Part shown: in pieces, positions 17,473-28,848 of the stretch
Layout of the letters: each line of letters begins with the position of its first letter
Position numbering within the stretch: the stretch's first letter is position 1
From: Alphaproteobacteria bacterium
Lineage (GTDB): Bacteria; Pseudomonadota; Alphaproteobacteria; UBA6615
DNA length: 64,000 nucleotides
Reading direction: 5' to 3'
Assembly (NCBI GenBank): GCA_028279245.1
Contig: JANQOE010000112.1
Span: 1-64,000, forward strand
The notes under the pieces: generated by a model
Databases searched by the model: none
The model's input: the letters and a program-made list of their open reading frames with translations, nothing else
Told to the model about the DNA's origin: nothing
Translations under genes and position numbers: made by a program

Positions 17473-17717
17473 GTCACACATCTGTTGAATAACTCTCGGG
17501 AGCAAGAGCAAAGCGCTCCATCGAGCAGCCTGTCCAACAGCCAGAGCGCCCAAGCTCTGTACGCTCAACGAAATCACCTAACATAACCAACCGGCCACGT
17601 TGTTGAGGGGCGTCGCCCTTCGTCCATTATCCCGTGTAGCAAGACAAGCTGAACCAAGACGACTGCGCCCTGATTCCTTGGCTCTGCCGGCGCTAACGCA
17701 GACAGAACCCGGCCAAG

Positions 17718-19061
17718 TCAGGCACGCACGACTGTGGGACCGTTTGGCACTGTATTCCTCGTATCGACCACCAGCGGCATCGCCGCGACCAGCGCTTCGT
17801 AGTCGACATCGCTATGATCGGTGCAGATCAGCGCGGCATCGAAGTCGCCTGAGGACACATCCTGCCAACTAACGCTTCGCCGTCCTTCCAATGCCGGGTG
17901 CTCTCGTGTCTTTGGTATCACGGGAACAAACGGATCATAGTATTCGACCTTGGCGCCTCGAGCCTCGATCAACTCCGTTAGCCGGAAAGCCGGACTCTCT
18001 CGTTCGTCAGCCACATCGGGCTTGTAGGAAAAGCCGACCAGCAGAATGCGAGTTCCCTTTAGTCCCTTACCAAAGCGGTCGTTCATCGCCTCAGCCAACT
18101 GGCCAACCACATACTGCGGCATCGCCGAGTTGATTTCGCCGGCCAACTCGATGAAACGAGTCTGAATACCGTATTCTCGCGCCTTCCAGGTCAGGTAGAA
18201 CGGATCGATCGGAATGCAGTGCCCCCCAAGCCCGGGGCCGGGGTAGAAGGCCATAAACCCAAACGGCTTCGTCTTCGCGGCCTCGATGACCTCCCAGACG
18301 TTAATACCCATCTGCGAGTAGATCACCTTCAGCTCATTGACGAGCGCGATGTTGACCGACCGAAAGATGTTCTCGGTAAGCTTCACCGCCTCCGCCGTCG
18401 CTGCCGAGGAAACCGGCACTGTCCGCGTCACGATCTGGTCGTAAAGGGCGCATGCCAGTTCGGTAGCCTCCGGCCCATCACCGCCGACGACCTTCGGAAT
18501 CGTTCCGGTGCTGAACCGTGGGTTCCCTGGATCCTCTCGCTCGGGCGAAAAGGCAACGAAAACGTCTTCACCCGACTTACAGCCACCAGACTCAATCACC
18601 GGTCTGAACTCTTCCAGCGTGGTCCCGGGATAGGTCGTCGATTCCAGAACGATCAGTTGGCCCGCGCGGACGTGTGGCGCGATCGACCGTCCCGTGCCCA
18701 GGACGTAACTCAAGTCCGGCTCACGATGTTTGGTTAACGGGGTCGGGACACAGACGACGATCGCGTCCGCCTTGCCCACCTCGCCAAAATCTAAAGTAGC
18801 GATAAATTGGTTATTATCAATTAAAGATTGAATTGTGCGGCTGTCGATATGGCGGATGTACGATTCACCGCGGTTCAGCTGCTCAACCTTTGCGGGGTCC
18901 ACATCTACGCCGACAATCTTGAATCCAGCGGCACCAAACTCCCGCACTAAAGGCAAGCCTACATAACCAAGGCCAATTACGGCTACAGTCGCCTCTCGCC
19001 GCAGAAATAGGCCCTTGAGCGCGTCACTCTTCGACACAGGAAATCCCCTCTGCTCCGCCAT
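17718..19061 (-). CDS. Nucleotide-sugar 6-dehydrogenase (UDP-N-acetylhexosamine type, WbpA/WecC-like)
   Basis: The protein has 447 residues. The NAD-binding motif is 'VAVIGLGYVGLPLVREFG'. 'VCVPTPLTKHREPDLSYV', 'ESTTYPGTT' and the catalytic-Cys segment 'GPGLGGHCIPIDPFYLTW' define the UDP-GlcNAc/UDP-ManNAc 6-dehydrogenase branch rather than UDP-glucose dehydrogenase. It oxidises C6 to the carboxylate in two NAD-dependent steps, giving UDP-GlcNAcA or UDP-ManNAcA. The neighbouring WecB makes the ManNAc option attractive. Substrate cannot be fixed from sequence alone. Confidence 0.88.
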   Translation of the reverse strand: MAEQRGFPVSKSDALKGLFLRREATVAVIGLGYVGLPLVREFGAAGFKIVGVDVDPAKVEQLNRGESYIRHIDSRTIQSLIDNNQFIATLDFGEVGKADAIVVCVPTPLTKHREPDLSYVLGTGRSIAPHVRAGQLIVLESTTYPGTTLEEFRPVIESGGCKSGEDVFVAFSPEREDPGNPRFSTGTIPKVVGGDGPEATELACALYDQIVTRTVPVSSAATAEAVKLTENIFRSVNIALVNELKVIYSQMGINVWEVIEAAKTKPFGFMAFYPGPGLGGHCIPIDPFYLTWKAREYGIQTRFIELAGEINSAMPQYVVGQLAEAMNDRFGKGLKGTRILLVGFSYKPDVADERESPAFRLTELIEARGAKVEYYDPFVPVIPKTREHPALEGRRSVSWQDVSSGDFDAALICTDHSDVDYEALVAAMPLVVDTRNTVPNGPTVVRA

Positions 19062-19218
19062 TCAGAACCGCGCTTCTATACAGTGAATCCGGCGACATTC
19101 TGCACTTTCTTTCGGCCTATACCGAATTCATCCGCCCATGCCGGCAACCTCCAAGCTAGCATGTCCGAGGTTTGTCGAGGCGCCAGCACAACTGCGTGCT
19201 CAATTCATGGAGAATGGA

Positions 19219-20349
19219 ATGACTTCGGTCTCAAAGAGCACCCTCAAAGTGCATCTGATCGCCGCCGCACGCCCAAACTTTATGAAGGTTGCGCCGGCCT
19301 ATCACGCCCTGACGCGTCAATCATGGTGCGAGCCGCTTCTCGTTCATACCGGCCAGCACTACGACGCCAAGATGTCAGACACCTTCCTCCAGGAACTAGG
19401 GCTTCCACAGCCTCACTTTCATCTCGGCATCGGCAGCGGCACGCACGCGGAGCAGACCGGTGGGGTCATGGTGGCGTACGAGAAGGTCTGCTTAGACCAG
19501 CGGCCGGACTGGGTGATTGTCGTCGGTGATGTCAACTCCACGCTCGCCTGCACCCTGACAGCGAAGAAGCTGCACCTGCCCGTTGCTCATCTGGAGGCAG
19601 GATTGCGCAGCAACGATCGCACCATGCCGGAAGAGATCAATCGCTTGGCAACCGACGCCATCGCAGACCTGCTCTGGACGCCATCACCGGATGCAGACGA
19701 GAACTTGCTGGGCGAAGGTGTTCCGGCGGCAAAAATAGATCGCATCGGCAACATCATGATCGACTCTTTCGAGATGATGCGCCCCCGCATTGAAGCATCT
19801 TCTTCCGCGGAGAAGTTCGGTGTCCGCGCCAACAACTACGCTGTCGTGACGCTGCACCGCCCGGCCAATGTCGACAACGCCGAAACGTTGGGGCGACTGG
19901 TTGACACCCTGTGCAAGACGGCCAAGGACTTGCCCATCGTCTTTGCGGTCCATCCGCGCACTCGCAGCCGGCTGGAGCAAACCGGACTTATGGCCCGGCT
20001 CACCATGGCGCCGGACCTGCACCTGACCGAACCGCTCGGCTATGTAGAGTTCATGTCCCTGGTTCGGGAAAGCCGGTTGGTTCTGACCGACTCTGGCGGC
20101 ATCCAGGAAGAGACGACCTATCTGGGCATCCCCTGTCTAACCCTCCGCGACACGACGGAACGTCCGATCACCATCACCCACGGCACCAACAAGCTGGTTA
20201 CGCCGGACAGTGTCGACCGCCACATACAAGTAGTCCTGGCCGGCCAGTGGCGTACCGGTAACAAGCCCGACCGCTGGGATGGACAGACTGCCGAACGTCT
20301 GGCGGACAGCCTGTACAGAGTGTCATTGGCATGTGCAGAGGCCGCGTGA
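19219..20349 (+). CDS. wecB: UDP-N-acetylglucosamine 2-epimerase (non-hydrolysing)
   Basis: From the ATG at 19219 (GGAG six bases upstream) the protein has 376 residues, the normal WecB length. The track start at 19138 adds an unlikely tail. Motifs include 'AAARPNFMKVAPAYHAL', 'HTGQHYDAKMSD', 'VVGDVNSTLACTL', 'HLEAGLRSNDRTMPEEINR', 'HRPANVDN' and 'LTDSGGIQEETTYLG'. It interconverts UDP-GlcNAc and UDP-ManNAc in the cytoplasm. It is divergent from the 6-dehydrogenase gene, and the two together can give UDP-ManNAcA. Confidence 0.95.
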   Translation: MTSVSKSTLKVHLIAAARPNFMKVAPAYHALTRQSWCEPLLVHTGQHYDAKMSDTFLQELGLPQPHFHLGIGSGTHAEQTGGVMVAYEKVCLDQRPDWVIVVGDVNSTLACTLTAKKLHLPVAHLEAGLRSNDRTMPEEINRLATDAIADLLWTPSPDADENLLGEGVPAAKIDRIGNIMIDSFEMMRPRIEASSSAEKFGVRANNYAVVTLHRPANVDNAETLGRLVDTLCKTAKDLPIVFAVHPRTRSRLEQTGLMARLTMAPDLHLTEPLGYVEFMSLVRESRLVLTDSGGIQEETTYLGIPCLTLRDTTERPITITHGTNKLVTPDSVDRHIQVVLAGQWRTGNKPDRWDGQTAERLADSLYRVSLACAEAA

Positions 20350-20571
20350 GCAACCGGCAGCTGGCTGAATGGAACGGACAATGGGGCACCGCTCCATTAA
20401 TCCCGGAAGGAACCCACACGCGCCAAGATCGCCAATATTACTTCCGATATAGCGGATCACATGACTCTCATGCGAACGATAGTAAGGGCCTTGATCTGAC
20501 AAGCATCGAACGCTAATCCCACGCCGCAGATCGCCCCAGCGGCGCGCCAGCGGAAACTTGAAAGTCACGAA

Positions 20572-21555
20572 ATGGTTGTTCTCGTTACCGGAGTTGCCGG
20601 TTTCATCGGCATGCACCTGGCCCTAGCCCTTGGGGAGCAGGGCCGCGAGATCGTCGGAGTAGATAATCTGAACGACTACTACGACCCGTCTCTGAAACGT
20701 GCCCGCCTGGCCAAGCTTGCCGAAATCGAAGGGTTCTCTTTTGTCGAAGGAGATATCGCAGACCAAGCGACCTTCGGTGAGATCAAAAACAAGCACCCCC
20801 AAATCGGACAAATTGTGCACCTCGCCGCTCAAGCCGGCGTTCGATACAGTCTGGAGAGCCCGCGCTCATACATCCGGGCGAATATCGATGGTCACCTCAA
20901 TATCTTGGAATTCGCCCGCGAACTGGGCGGCGGGCTCAACCACCTTGTCTATGCGAGCTCCTCCTCAGTCTACGGCGGGAACAAGAAGCAACCCTTCTCA
21001 ATAGAAGACCGGGTTGATCGACCGGTATCGCTTTATGCCGCCACCAAGCGCGCTGACGAACTCATGAGCTACACTTACGGCCATTTGTTCGACGTTCGCT
21101 CGACGGGCCTCCGGTTTTTCACGGTCTACGGGCCCTGGGGACGCCCAGACATGGCGGCCTATATCTTCACCCGAAAGATGTTCGCCGGCGAGGTACTGGA
21201 CGTTTACAATCACGGTGAGTCACGGCGGGATTTCACCTATATCGATGACATTGTTTCGGGGGTCCTCGCGGTCCTCGACCGGCCGCCGCCCCGCGATCCG
21301 GACGGCGTGCCACACCGAGTTTACAACCTCGGCAACAACCGCACGGAACGGCTCAAGGATTTCATCGGTGAAATTGAGGCCGCCACCGGTCGTGAAGCGA
21401 AACTGCGGCTATTGCCGTTGCAGCCAGGAGACGTACCTGAGACCTATGCCGATATCGACGCAAGTAAGCGGGATCTTGGTTACGAACCTGCTACTACTAT
21501 CAAAGAGGGCATACCACGCTTTGTCGACTGGTATCGGTCCTATCACAAAGTCTAG
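20572..21555 (+). CDS. UDP-glucuronate 4-epimerase-like NAD-dependent epimerase
   Basis: The protein has 327 residues and is an extended SDR. 'VLVTGVAGFIGMHLALAL' is the NAD site, 'NLNDYYDPSLKRARLA' is characteristic of UDP-glucuronate 4-epimerases (LspL/CapI type), and the catalytic set is 'SSSSVYGG' with 'YAATKRADE'. The family converts UDP-GlcA to UDP-GalA, giving an acidic building block. No UDP-glucose dehydrogenase is seen in the window, so either its substrate is made elsewhere or it acts on the product of the 6-dehydrogenase nearby. A 222-base gap upstream contains no gene I can support. Confidence 0.88.
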   Translation: MVVLVTGVAGFIGMHLALALGEQGREIVGVDNLNDYYDPSLKRARLAKLAEIEGFSFVEGDIADQATFGEIKNKHPQIGQIVHLAAQAGVRYSLESPRSYIRANIDGHLNILEFARELGGGLNHLVYASSSSVYGGNKKQPFSIEDRVDRPVSLYAATKRADELMSYTYGHLFDVRSTGLRFFTVYGPWGRPDMAAYIFTRKMFAGEVLDVYNHGESRRDFTYIDDIVSGVLAVLDRPPPRDPDGVPHRVYNLGNNRTERLKDFIGEIEAATGREAKLRLLPLQPGDVPETYADIDASKRDLGYEPATTIKEGIPRFVDWYRSYHKV

Positions 21556-21633
21556 CATCCGCTCCGTCGCAAGCGGCAACCCGTTTGCTCGTCGCAATAC
21601 CAACGCCTTAACGACGGAGCCTAGAGCCGAAAC

Positions 21634-22446
21634 ATGGAGCCAAGTGTGCGCCAATCCCATCTAGATCAGCTCGAGGCCGAGAGCATCTACATCTTCCGTG
21701 AGATGTTCGCGCAGATCGAGAAACCGGCGATGCTGTGGTCGCTCGGCAAGGACTCCAACGTCATGCTGTGGCTGGCGCGGAAGGCCTTTTTTGGGCACGT
21801 CCCGTTCCCGCTGGTCCATGTCGACACCGGCAAGAAGTTCCCGGAGATGTACGCGTTCCGCGAGAAGTATGAGAAAGAGTGGAACCTGAACCTGATCCGC
21901 GGCGGCTGCCCCCCGGTCGAAGATATCGACGACTCCCTGCCGCCAGCCGCCCGCTCGGCCGCCCGCAAGACCGAGGGCCTCAAGTGGATCCTGGCTGAGC
22001 ACCAGTTCACCGGTGTCGTCGCCGGCATTCGCCGCGACGAGCAGGCAATCCGTGCCAAAGAGCGGGTTTTCAGCCCGCGCAGCGATTCCGGCGAGTGGTC
22101 ATTCAAGGACCAGCCGCCGGAGCTTTGGGATCATTACAAGACCGAGTTCCCGCCGGGCACCCACGTTCGCATCCATCCACTCCTGCAGTGGACCGAGATC
22201 GATATCTGGCGCTACATCCAGCGTGAGAACATCCCGGTCGTTGATCTGTATTTTGCCAAGGACGGTCTGCGCTACCGCTCACTCGGCGATCAGGACATCA
22301 CCAACCCGGTCCCCAGCACCGCGAGCACCATCGCCGAGATCATCGAGGAGCTCGAACACACCTCGGTCTCTGAGCGGGCCGGCCGTGCCATGGATCACGA
22401 AGCTGAAGACGCCTTCGAACGTCTCCGTACAGATGGGTACATGTAG
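21634..22446 (+). CDS. cysD: Sulfate adenylyltransferase subunit 2
   Basis: The protein has 270 residues. '[20 protein letters not shown]' is the PP-loop-type pyrophosphatase motif of CysD. '[16 protein letters not shown]', '[19 protein letters not shown]' and '[14 protein letters not shown]' are family signatures. With CysN it makes adenosine 5'-phosphosulfate from ATP and sulfate. Its stop overlaps the cysNC GTG start by one base, so the two are translationally coupled. No cysH, cysI or cysJ is adjacent, which favours a role in sulfation over sulfur assimilation. Confidence 0.96.
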   Translation: MEPSVRQSHLDQLEAESIYIFREMFAQIEKPAMLWSLGKDSNVMLWLARKAFFGHVPFPLVHVDTGKKFPEMYAFREKYEKEWNLNLIRGGCPPVEDIDDSLPPAARSAARKTEGLKWILAEHQFTGVVAGIRRDEQAIRAKERVFSPRSDSGEWSFKDQPPELWDHYKTEFPPGTHVRIHPLLQWTEIDIWRYIQRENIPVVDLYFAKDGLRYRSLGDQDITNPVPSTASTIAEIIEELEHTSVSERAGRAMDHEAEDAFERLRTDGYM

Positions 22447-24353
22447 TGACTCAGAACGTCGTTGAACTGAAGCCGACTTCTCAGCCTGCGCCGACGGGCC
22501 AGCGCGAAGTCCTCCGCATTGTCATCGTTGGCCATGTTGACCATGGCAAATCGACGCTGATCGGACGCCTCCTTTACGACACGAACTCGATACCGCCCGA
22601 GAAGGTGAAGGCCCTCGAAGAGGTCTCGAAGAAGCGTGGCAAGGGCATCGAGTGGGCCTATCTGCTCGACGCCCTACAGGCTGAGCGCGACCAGGGCATC
22701 ACCATCGATGTGTCCCATATCTGGTTCAAAAGCCCCCAGCGCGACTACGTCATCATCGACGCCCCGGGCCACAAGGAATTCATCACCAATATGGTCAGCG
22801 GCGCCGCCAGCGCCGACGGCGCCTTATTGGTGGTCGACGCCAACGAGGGTGTGCGCGAACAGACCCGCCGCCACGGCTATCTGCTGCAGATGCTCGGCAT
22901 CGACCAGGTCACGGTCGTCATCAACAAGATGGACCAGGTGGACTACGCGGAAGACCGATTCTACGTCCTGGAACGCGAGGTCACGCAATACCTGCGCGAG
23001 ATCGGCATCACCCCCCGTTTCATCCTGCCAATCTCCGCCTACGTCGGCTCCAACGTCGCCAAGACGTCGGATCAGATGGAGTGGCATCACGGCCCGACCC
23101 TGCTGTCGGCCCTCGACAAGATGGAGGTGCGCCCCTCGGCAGAGCACCTGCCGCTCCGCGTGCCGCTACAGGACATCTACAAATTCGACGACCGCCGCAT
23201 CTTCGCCGCCCGCATCGAAAGCGGTGTCCTCCGCGTCGGCGATGAACTGGTGTTCTCGCCCTCCAACAAGACCTCACGCGTCAAGACAATCGAGGCCTGG
23301 AGCAGCCCAGTCGAACCCGTCGTGGCCCGCGCCGGCCAAACGGTCGGTTTCACACTGGAGGAGCAGATCTTCGTCGAACGCGGCGAAGTCGCCAGCCATG
23401 CGGCCGACGCGCCATTCGAGTCCAACGTCTTCAAGGCCCACCTGTTCTGGCTCGGCCGCGAACCGCTGAAGGTCGGCAAGCGCTACCGGATGAAACTGGC
23501 CACCGCCCGCCATGACATCGTGATCGAACAGGTGGACCGGCTGGTCGACACCGACACCCTACAATCCCAGCAGGGCGAAAGTGTCGCCCGACACGGCATC
23601 GCCGATGTCGTCGTCCGTTCCCGCTCGATGGTTGCCTTGGACGAGTACCGCGCGCTGCCGAAACTCGGCCGCTTCGTCCTGCTGGATGGCTACGACGTCG
23701 TTGGTGGCGGCCTGATCAGTACCGAAGGCTACCCGGACCAGCGCGACGCCACGACCATACGGTCGACCAATATCACCCACGTCGACCTGCGCGTCACCGG
23801 CGCCATGCGGTCGGCGCAGAACGGCCACCGCGGCGGCGTCCTCTGGTTCACCGGACTATCCGGCGCCGGCAAATCGACCCTGGCGGTCGAACTAGAACGT
23901 CGCCTCCACCAGCGCGGCTACCATGTCTACGTGCTCGATGGCGACAATGTGCGCGAAGGCCTCAACGCCAACCTCGGCTTCTCGCCGGAAGACCGGGCGG
24001 AGAACATCCGCCGCGTCGGTGAGGTCGCCGGCCTATTCGCCGATGCTGGCCTGATCGTCATAACGGCCTTCATCTCCCCCTACCGGGCCGACCGGGACCG
24101 CGCCCGCGACGCCGCTAGGGACGCCTTCCACGAGATCTACATCAAGTCAGACTTGGCGACCTGCGAACAGCGCGATCCAAAGGGTCTGTACGAACGCGCC
24201 CGGCGTGGCGAGATCAAGGAGTTCACGGGCATTTCCGCACCCTATGAAGAGCCGGAAACGCCGGAACTCGTCGTTGATACGTCAGTCGCGGACGAAGACG
24301 CCTGCATGCAGCAGCTGATGAGCTTCGTCGAGGGGCGGTTCCGCCAAGCCTAG
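22446..24353 (+). CDS. cysNC: Bifunctional sulfate adenylyltransferase subunit 1 / adenylylsulfate kinase (CysN-CysC, NodQ type)
   Basis: The protein has 635 residues from a GTG that overlaps the cysD stop. The N-terminal GTPase has '[10 protein letters not shown]', 'DAPGHKEF' and 'NKMDQVDY'. EF-Tu-like beta-barrel domains follow to about residue 440. The C-terminal APS kinase starts near 460 with Walker A '[11 protein letters not shown]' and has '[17 protein letters not shown]' and '[13 protein letters not shown]'. The pair makes PAPS. Sinorhizobium NodPQ is the known precedent for a CysD/CysNC pair dedicated to sulfating a glycan. Confidence 0.97.
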   Translation: MTQNVVELKPTSQPAPTGQREVLRIVIVGHVDHGKSTLIGRLLYDTNSIPPEKVKALEEVSKKRGKGIEWAYLLDALQAERDQGITIDVSHIWFKSPQRDYVIIDAPGHKEFITNMVSGAASADGALLVVDANEGVREQTRRHGYLLQMLGIDQVTVVINKMDQVDYAEDRFYVLEREVTQYLREIGITPRFILPISAYVGSNVAKTSDQMEWHHGPTLLSALDKMEVRPSAEHLPLRVPLQDIYKFDDRRIFAARIESGVLRVGDELVFSPSNKTSRVKTIEAWSSPVEPVVARAGQTVGFTLEEQIFVERGEVASHAADAPFESNVFKAHLFWLGREPLKVGKRYRMKLATARHDIVIEQVDRLVDTDTLQSQQGESVARHGIADVVVRSRSMVALDEYRALPKLGRFVLLDGYDVVGGGLISTEGYPDQRDATTIRSTNITHVDLRVTGAMRSAQNGHRGGVLWFTGLSGAGKSTLAVELERRLHQRGYHVYVLDGDNVREGLNANLGFSPEDRAENIRRVGEVAGLFADAGLIVITAFISPYRADRDRARDAARDAFHEIYIKSDLATCEQRDPKGLYERARRGEIKEFTGISAPYEEPETPELVVDTSVADEDACMQQLMSFVEGRFRQA

Positions 24354-25702
24354 TTGGTCGGTTCGGCGCACTCGGGACTGTAGGTCAGCAGGCCCCAGCC
24401 GTAGACACTATCCTTGCCGGGCGCCCCAAGGTCCCGCACGGAGAGGCTGAGGTTGTCCCGCAACGCCGCTGGGCTGCGCTCCGTTCCGGTGGCCATCTGC
24501 ATCGCCACAGCGGCGGTCAGGAACGGCACGGCAAATGACGTGCCGCTTTGGAAGCGTCCGCCATCGGTCGTCGCGGTCCACAAGCTCACCCCAGGCGCCG
24601 CAAAGTCGATGTAGTCGCCTCGATTGGCATGGGCATAAGCCCGCAGCTCCGGATCTACCGCCGTCACCGCCAAGACATCAGGATGCGCCGCCGGATGGGC
24701 CGGCCGCGCCTCGGCGCCGCCATTCCCCGCCGCCGCAGTAATCACGATGTCCTTGGCCATCGCCTTCTCCAGCGCCACCGACAGAATGTCGTTCCTGCCT
24801 GTCTCCAGACTGAGATTGAGCACATCGACCCTGGACCGGATCATCCAGTCGAAGGCACCGACCAGTGCAAACACGTTGCCCAGCGCCTGTCCAGTTTGTG
24901 TCTCTTCGAAGATATTGGCTGCAAACAGTCGGGCCCCAGGCAACAGCCCGTCAAACGCCGGACTTGAATTGCCGATCAGCAAGCCCGCGATAGCCGTCCC
25001 GTGATCCCGCCGCGCCGGCATCTTCTCCTCTGGCAGAAACGACCGCTGAACCAGCCGGTTCGAGGTAATGGCGTTATCCGGATTGTGCACACCTGTATCG
25101 ATCATGCCGATCGAAATCCCCTGACCACAGAGCCGCGCCCCCCGCGGCCAGCCAACGGTACCTAAGGCGTCCCACCCCCGAACATCGGCTGCCAGGTGAA
25201 CGAACCCGTTCAGGTCGGCAATTGCCGACGGGAAAACTGTTCGGAAGGTCAACAGCGCGTCCGGTGCGGGCAGGGCGGCCGGCGTACGCAGGCGATAAAC
25301 CGTGAGATCCAGGTTCGCCAGTTCCGCTCGTTGCAGGACCGGGAACCCAAGGCCGCGCACCCGCCCGGCAAAGTCCGGTGCGTCGCTCACCGCCAGGATC
25401 TCCCCGGGCACGTGGTCGTCCACGGGCCCCGCGGCTGGGCTCACCGGCGCCAGCGGCTGCGTCGGCTCGGCCTCCAGCAACGCCGGCTCGTTGGAGCGAC
25501 CGCTGAACTCGCGCTTGATACGCCCGATGACCCGGCCTTCCTCATCATATTGCAGAATTGTACCGGTGGATTTGGCCGGCGCGGCAGTACCCGGTGCAAC
25601 CGAAGCAATGGCACCGGTCAGCAGGATCGCCGCCCAGAGAGCGCTTCGCTTCGACGGACCAGATGGCCAGAATTGCTTGGTTTGAGGAGACTTCGTCGAC
25701 AT
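24350..25702 (-). CDS. Subtilisin-like serine protease (S8), exported
   Basis: The protein has 450 residues. A long N-terminus with a hydrophobic stretch ('[18 protein letters not shown]') looks like a signal peptide with an extended n-region. The catalytic triad is visible: Asp in 'GMIDTGVHN', His in '[10 protein letters not shown]' and Ser in 'SGTSFAVPF'. The region before the Asp may be a propeptide. It probably acts in the periplasm or outside. Its stop codon overlaps the cysNC stop in a shared CTAG. It is the last gene of the minus-strand run containing the MEP genes, 57 bases after ispDF. Confidence 0.9.
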   Translation of the reverse strand: MSTKSPQTKQFWPSGPSKRSALWAAILLTGAIASVAPGTAAPAKSTGTILQYDEEGRVIGRIKREFSGRSNEPALLEAEPTQPLAPVSPAAGPVDDHVPGEILAVSDAPDFAGRVRGLGFPVLQRAELANLDLTVYRLRTPAALPAPDALLTFRTVFPSAIADLNGFVHLAADVRGWDALGTVGWPRGARLCGQGISIGMIDTGVHNPDNAITSNRLVQRSFLPEEKMPARRDHGTAIAGLLIGNSSPAFDGLLPGARLFAANIFEETQTGQALGNVFALVGAFDWMIRSRVDVLNLSLETGRNDILSVALEKAMAKDIVITAAAGNGGAEARPAHPAAHPDVLAVTAVDPELRAYAHANRGDYIDFAAPGVSLWTATTDGGRFQSGTSFAVPFLTAAVAMQMATGTERSPAALRDNLSLSVRDLGAPGKDSVYGWGLLTYSPECAEPTN

Positions 25703-25759
25703 CCGCTCTCCCGTCCAACCCGACGGAATCTGCGGCCACCGGAACTAACGAAACGTAAA

Positions 25760-26923
25760 CTACGGCAAGTTGTCTCGGCCAAATGAAAGGGTAGCGACGG
25801 CCTGCGCGGCGATCCCCTCCTTTCGGCCGGCAAAGCCCAAATGGTCGGTGGTGGTTGCCTTGACGCTGACCCGGCCCAAGTCGACCCCCAGGATGTCGGC
25901 AATGCATTGGCGCATTGCCGGCACCGCCGGCGACACCCGGGGCACCTGGCAAATCAGCGTGACATCCACATGGACCAAGCGCGCGCCGGCCTCTGCCGCC
26001 AGATCGGCGGCGTGGCGCAGGAACACCGACGAATCCCGTCCCCGCAACTGGTCGTCCGAGGATGGGAAATGTGTCCCGATATCCCCTGCCCCAAACGCCC
26101 CCAAGATCGCGTCGGTCAACGCGTGCAACCCGACATCCGCGTCCGAATGGCCGGCCAGACCGTGATCATGGGGGACGTCGACGCCGCATAGCCGAACCGT
26201 CGTACCGGGTCCGAACTTATGCACGTCGAACCCCGACCCGACCCGCATTTCCTCTTGGCCGCCAAGCATCCGCTCCGCCTGTTTCAGGTCATTCATCGTT
26301 GTGATCTTGAGGTTATCGGGATCGCCCGGCACCAACGCGACCGGCACGCCGGAATGCTCGGCGACTGCCGCATCGTCCGTCAACTGCAGATCCGCCGCGG
26401 CCTCATGCGCCTGCATTATCGTCTCATACCGGAAGCCCTGCGGGGTCTGCGCGGACCAAACGGTCCGGCGGTCCATCGTCCGCCCAACCAACCGCCCATC
26501 GTCCGAAACCTTGATCGTATCCGTCGCCGGACAAGCAGCAACCGATGCATCGGCGTCGCCCAGCGCGTCGAGCGTACGCCCGATCAGATCGGCTGAAACC
26601 AACGGCCGCGCCGCGTCATGGATCAGCACGTGGCTAACACCCCGCCCCGCCAAGCTCTCTAGGCCCAACCGGCAACTCTCCTGCCGCGATTGCCCACCGG
26701 TGACAGGCGGCAACAGATCCATCCCGTCGACAGCTTCGGCATAGGCCGCAGCGTGAGTTTCATGAATAACCGCGCGCACCAGACTGATGCGGGGATGCCC
26801 GACGAACGCCGCGAGACTGCGCCGCAACACCGGCTGTCCTGCTAGCATCTCATATTGCTTGGGGCGCGCGCCCCCGAACCGTTCGCCGACCCCTGCCGCG
26901 ACGATCAGCGTCGCGGTGACCAC
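25760..26923 (-). CDS. ispDF: Bifunctional IspD/IspF (MEP cytidylyltransferase / MECDP synthase)
   Basis: The protein has 387 residues. N-terminal IspD shows 'VAAGVGERFGGARPKQYEML' and 'HDAARPLVSADLI'. C-terminal IspF begins near 228 with 'RVGSGFDVHKFGPG' and continues 'LAGHSDADVGLHALTDAILG' with the zinc ligands. IspD makes CDP-methylerythritol and IspF closes the cyclic diphosphate. The fusion is common in alphaproteobacteria. The GTG start follows the dxs TGA with no gap, so coupling is likely. Confidence 0.96.
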   Translation of the reverse strand: MVTATLIVAAGVGERFGGARPKQYEMLAGQPVLRRSLAAFVGHPRISLVRAVIHETHAAAYAEAVDGMDLLPPVTGGQSRQESCRLGLESLAGRGVSHVLIHDAARPLVSADLIGRTLDALGDADASVAACPATDTIKVSDDGRLVGRTMDRRTVWSAQTPQGFRYETIMQAHEAAADLQLTDDAAVAEHSGVPVALVPGDPDNLKITTMNDLKQAERMLGGQEEMRVGSGFDVHKFGPGTTVRLCGVDVPHDHGLAGHSDADVGLHALTDAILGAFGAGDIGTHFPSSDDQLRGRDSSVFLRHAADLAAEAGARLVHVDVTLICQVPRVSPAVPAMRQCIADILGVDLGRVSVKATTTDHLGFAGRKEGIAAQAVATLSFGRDNLP

Positions 26924-28840
26924 TCAGGCCCGCGATTTGGCCGGCAACGTGTCCTTGCCGACAGCGGCCAATGCCGCCCCCATGATATGCTCGGCATCGA
27001 GTTCCGCCTGCGCGTACATCGCCGCCGGCGCGTCCTGGTCGATAAACCGATCCGGCAGCATCATCGGTCGAACCCGCAGCCCATCACAGAGATCGTTCCG
27101 CGCCAGGAAGTCGATAACCTGGGTCGCAAACCCGCCGATCGCCCCCTCTTCCACGATCAGCAGCACTTCATGCTCACGTGCCAAGCGCCCCACCAGATCC
27201 TCATCGAGCGGCTTGGCAAATCGCGCATCGGCGACCGTGCTCGTGAAACCGTGCGCCGCCAGTTCGTCGGCGGCCTTGAGGCACTCCGCCAACCGTCCGC
27301 CGAAGGACAGCATCGCAATCGAAGACCCTTCCCGCAGCACCCGGCCACGCCCGATCTCGAGCGGCTCGCCGCGCGTCGGCATTTCAACACCGACACCCTC
27401 GCCCCGCGGATAACGGAAGGCGGAGGGGCGGTCATCGATCGCCGCCGCCGTCGCCACCATGTGCCGTAGCTCGGCTTCGTCGGCCGCCGCCATCACCACA
27501 AACCCAGGCAGGCAGGCCAGGTATGTCGTGTCATACGCACCGGCATGCGTCGGCCCATCCGCACCCACGAGCCCGGCGCGGTCTATCGCAAAACGTACGG
27601 GCAGCCGCTGGATCGCCACATCGTGCACGACCTGGTCGTAGGCACGCTGCAGAAACGTCGAGTAGATCGCCGCGAACGGCTTGTAACCCTCGCTCGCCAT
27701 GCCCGCGGCGAATGTCACACCGTGCTGCTCCGCGATTCCGACATCGAAGCACCGATCCGGGAAACGGGCACCGAACTTGTCGAGCCCCGTCCCGGCCGGC
27801 ATCGCCGCCGTGACGGCAACGATGCGGTCATCCTCTTCAGCCTGCTGGATCAGGCTGTCCGCGAACACGGAAGTGTAGGAAGGCGTATTCCCCTTCTTCT
27901 TCACCTGGGTCCCGGTGATGACGTCGAACTTCGACACCCCGTGATACTTGTCCGCCGACTCTTCCGCCGGTTGGTAGCCCTTGCCCTTCTGCGTCACGAT
28001 GTGAATCAGGAACGGGCCCGGCCCTTCCGCGTCCCTGACGTTCTTCAACACCGGCAACAGGTGGTCGAGGTTATGTCCATCAATCGGCCCGACATAGTAG
28101 AAGCCAAGTTCCTCGAACAGAGTTCCGCCGCCGGCCACAAAGCCCCGCGTGAACTCTTCCGCCTGCGCCGCGGCTCGCTCCACCCGCTTCGGCAACACCC
28201 TGGCAACCTGCTTCGCGGCATGCCGGAACGACCGGTACATGTCGGATGAAATGAGCCGTGACAAGTAGGCGCTCATGGCCCCGACCGGCGGCGCGATCGA
28301 CATGTCGTTGTCGTTCAGGATCACGATCAGCCGGCTATCCCGCGAACCGGCGTTATTCATGGCCTCGTAGGCCATGCCAGCGCTCATCGCACCGTCGCCG
28401 ATCACCGCGATCACGTTGTTGTCTTTTCCGGACAGCCGGCTCGCCACCTCCATCCCCAAACCGGCGGAGATGGACGTGGAGCTGTGTGCAGCCCCAAACG
28501 GATCGTACACACTCTCCGAACGTTTGGTGAAGCCCGACAGCCCACCGCCCTGCCGCAGCGTCCGAATCCGGTCACGCCGGCCGGTCAGGATCTTGTGCGG
28601 ATAGGCCTGGTGGCCGACATCCCAGATCAACCGGTCCGTCGGCGTCTCAAAAACGTAGTGCAAGGCAACGGTCAGTTCGACCACGCCCAGCCCGGCGCCA
28701 AGATGGCCACCGGTCCCTGAAACCGCGCTGACGGTTTCGGTCCGCAACTCATCGGCCAGCTGCCGAAGTTCCTCTTCTTCCAAGTCTCGGAGATCAGTTG
28801 GAACGCTGACCCGGTCCAGCAACGGTGTCTTAGAACTCAT
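26924..28840 (-). CDS. dxs: 1-deoxy-D-xylulose-5-phosphate synthase
   Basis: The protein has 638 residues, normal for Dxs. '[17 protein letters not shown]' and '[20 protein letters not shown]' form the thiamine diphosphate region. '[14 protein letters not shown]', '[15 protein letters not shown]' and 'RYPRGEGVG' complete the transketolase-like core. It condenses pyruvate and glyceraldehyde-3-phosphate as the entry step of the MEP pathway. It sits between ispE (8 bases upstream) and ispDF, making four pathway activities in one run. Confidence 0.97.
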   Translation of the reverse strand: MSSKTPLLDRVSVPTDLRDLEEEELRQLADELRTETVSAVSGTGGHLGAGLGVVELTVALHYVFETPTDRLIWDVGHQAYPHKILTGRRDRIRTLRQGGGLSGFTKRSESVYDPFGAAHSSTSISAGLGMEVASRLSGKDNNVIAVIGDGAMSAGMAYEAMNNAGSRDSRLIVILNDNDMSIAPPVGAMSAYLSRLISSDMYRSFRHAAKQVARVLPKRVERAAAQAEEFTRGFVAGGGTLFEELGFYYVGPIDGHNLDHLLPVLKNVRDAEGPGPFLIHIVTQKGKGYQPAEESADKYHGVSKFDVITGTQVKKKGNTPSYTSVFADSLIQQAEEDDRIVAVTAAMPAGTGLDKFGARFPDRCFDVGIAEQHGVTFAAGMASEGYKPFAAIYSTFLQRAYDQVVHDVAIQRLPVRFAIDRAGLVGADGPTHAGAYDTTYLACLPGFVVMAAADEAELRHMVATAAAIDDRPSAFRYPRGEGVGVEMPTRGEPLEIGRGRVLREGSSIAMLSFGGRLAECLKAADELAAHGFTSTVADARFAKPLDEDLVGRLAREHEVLLIVEEGAIGGFATQVIDFLARNDLCDGLRVRPMMLPDRFIDQDAPAAMYAQAELDAEHIMGAALAAVGKDTLPAKSRA

Positions 28841-28848
28841 GGCCTACC

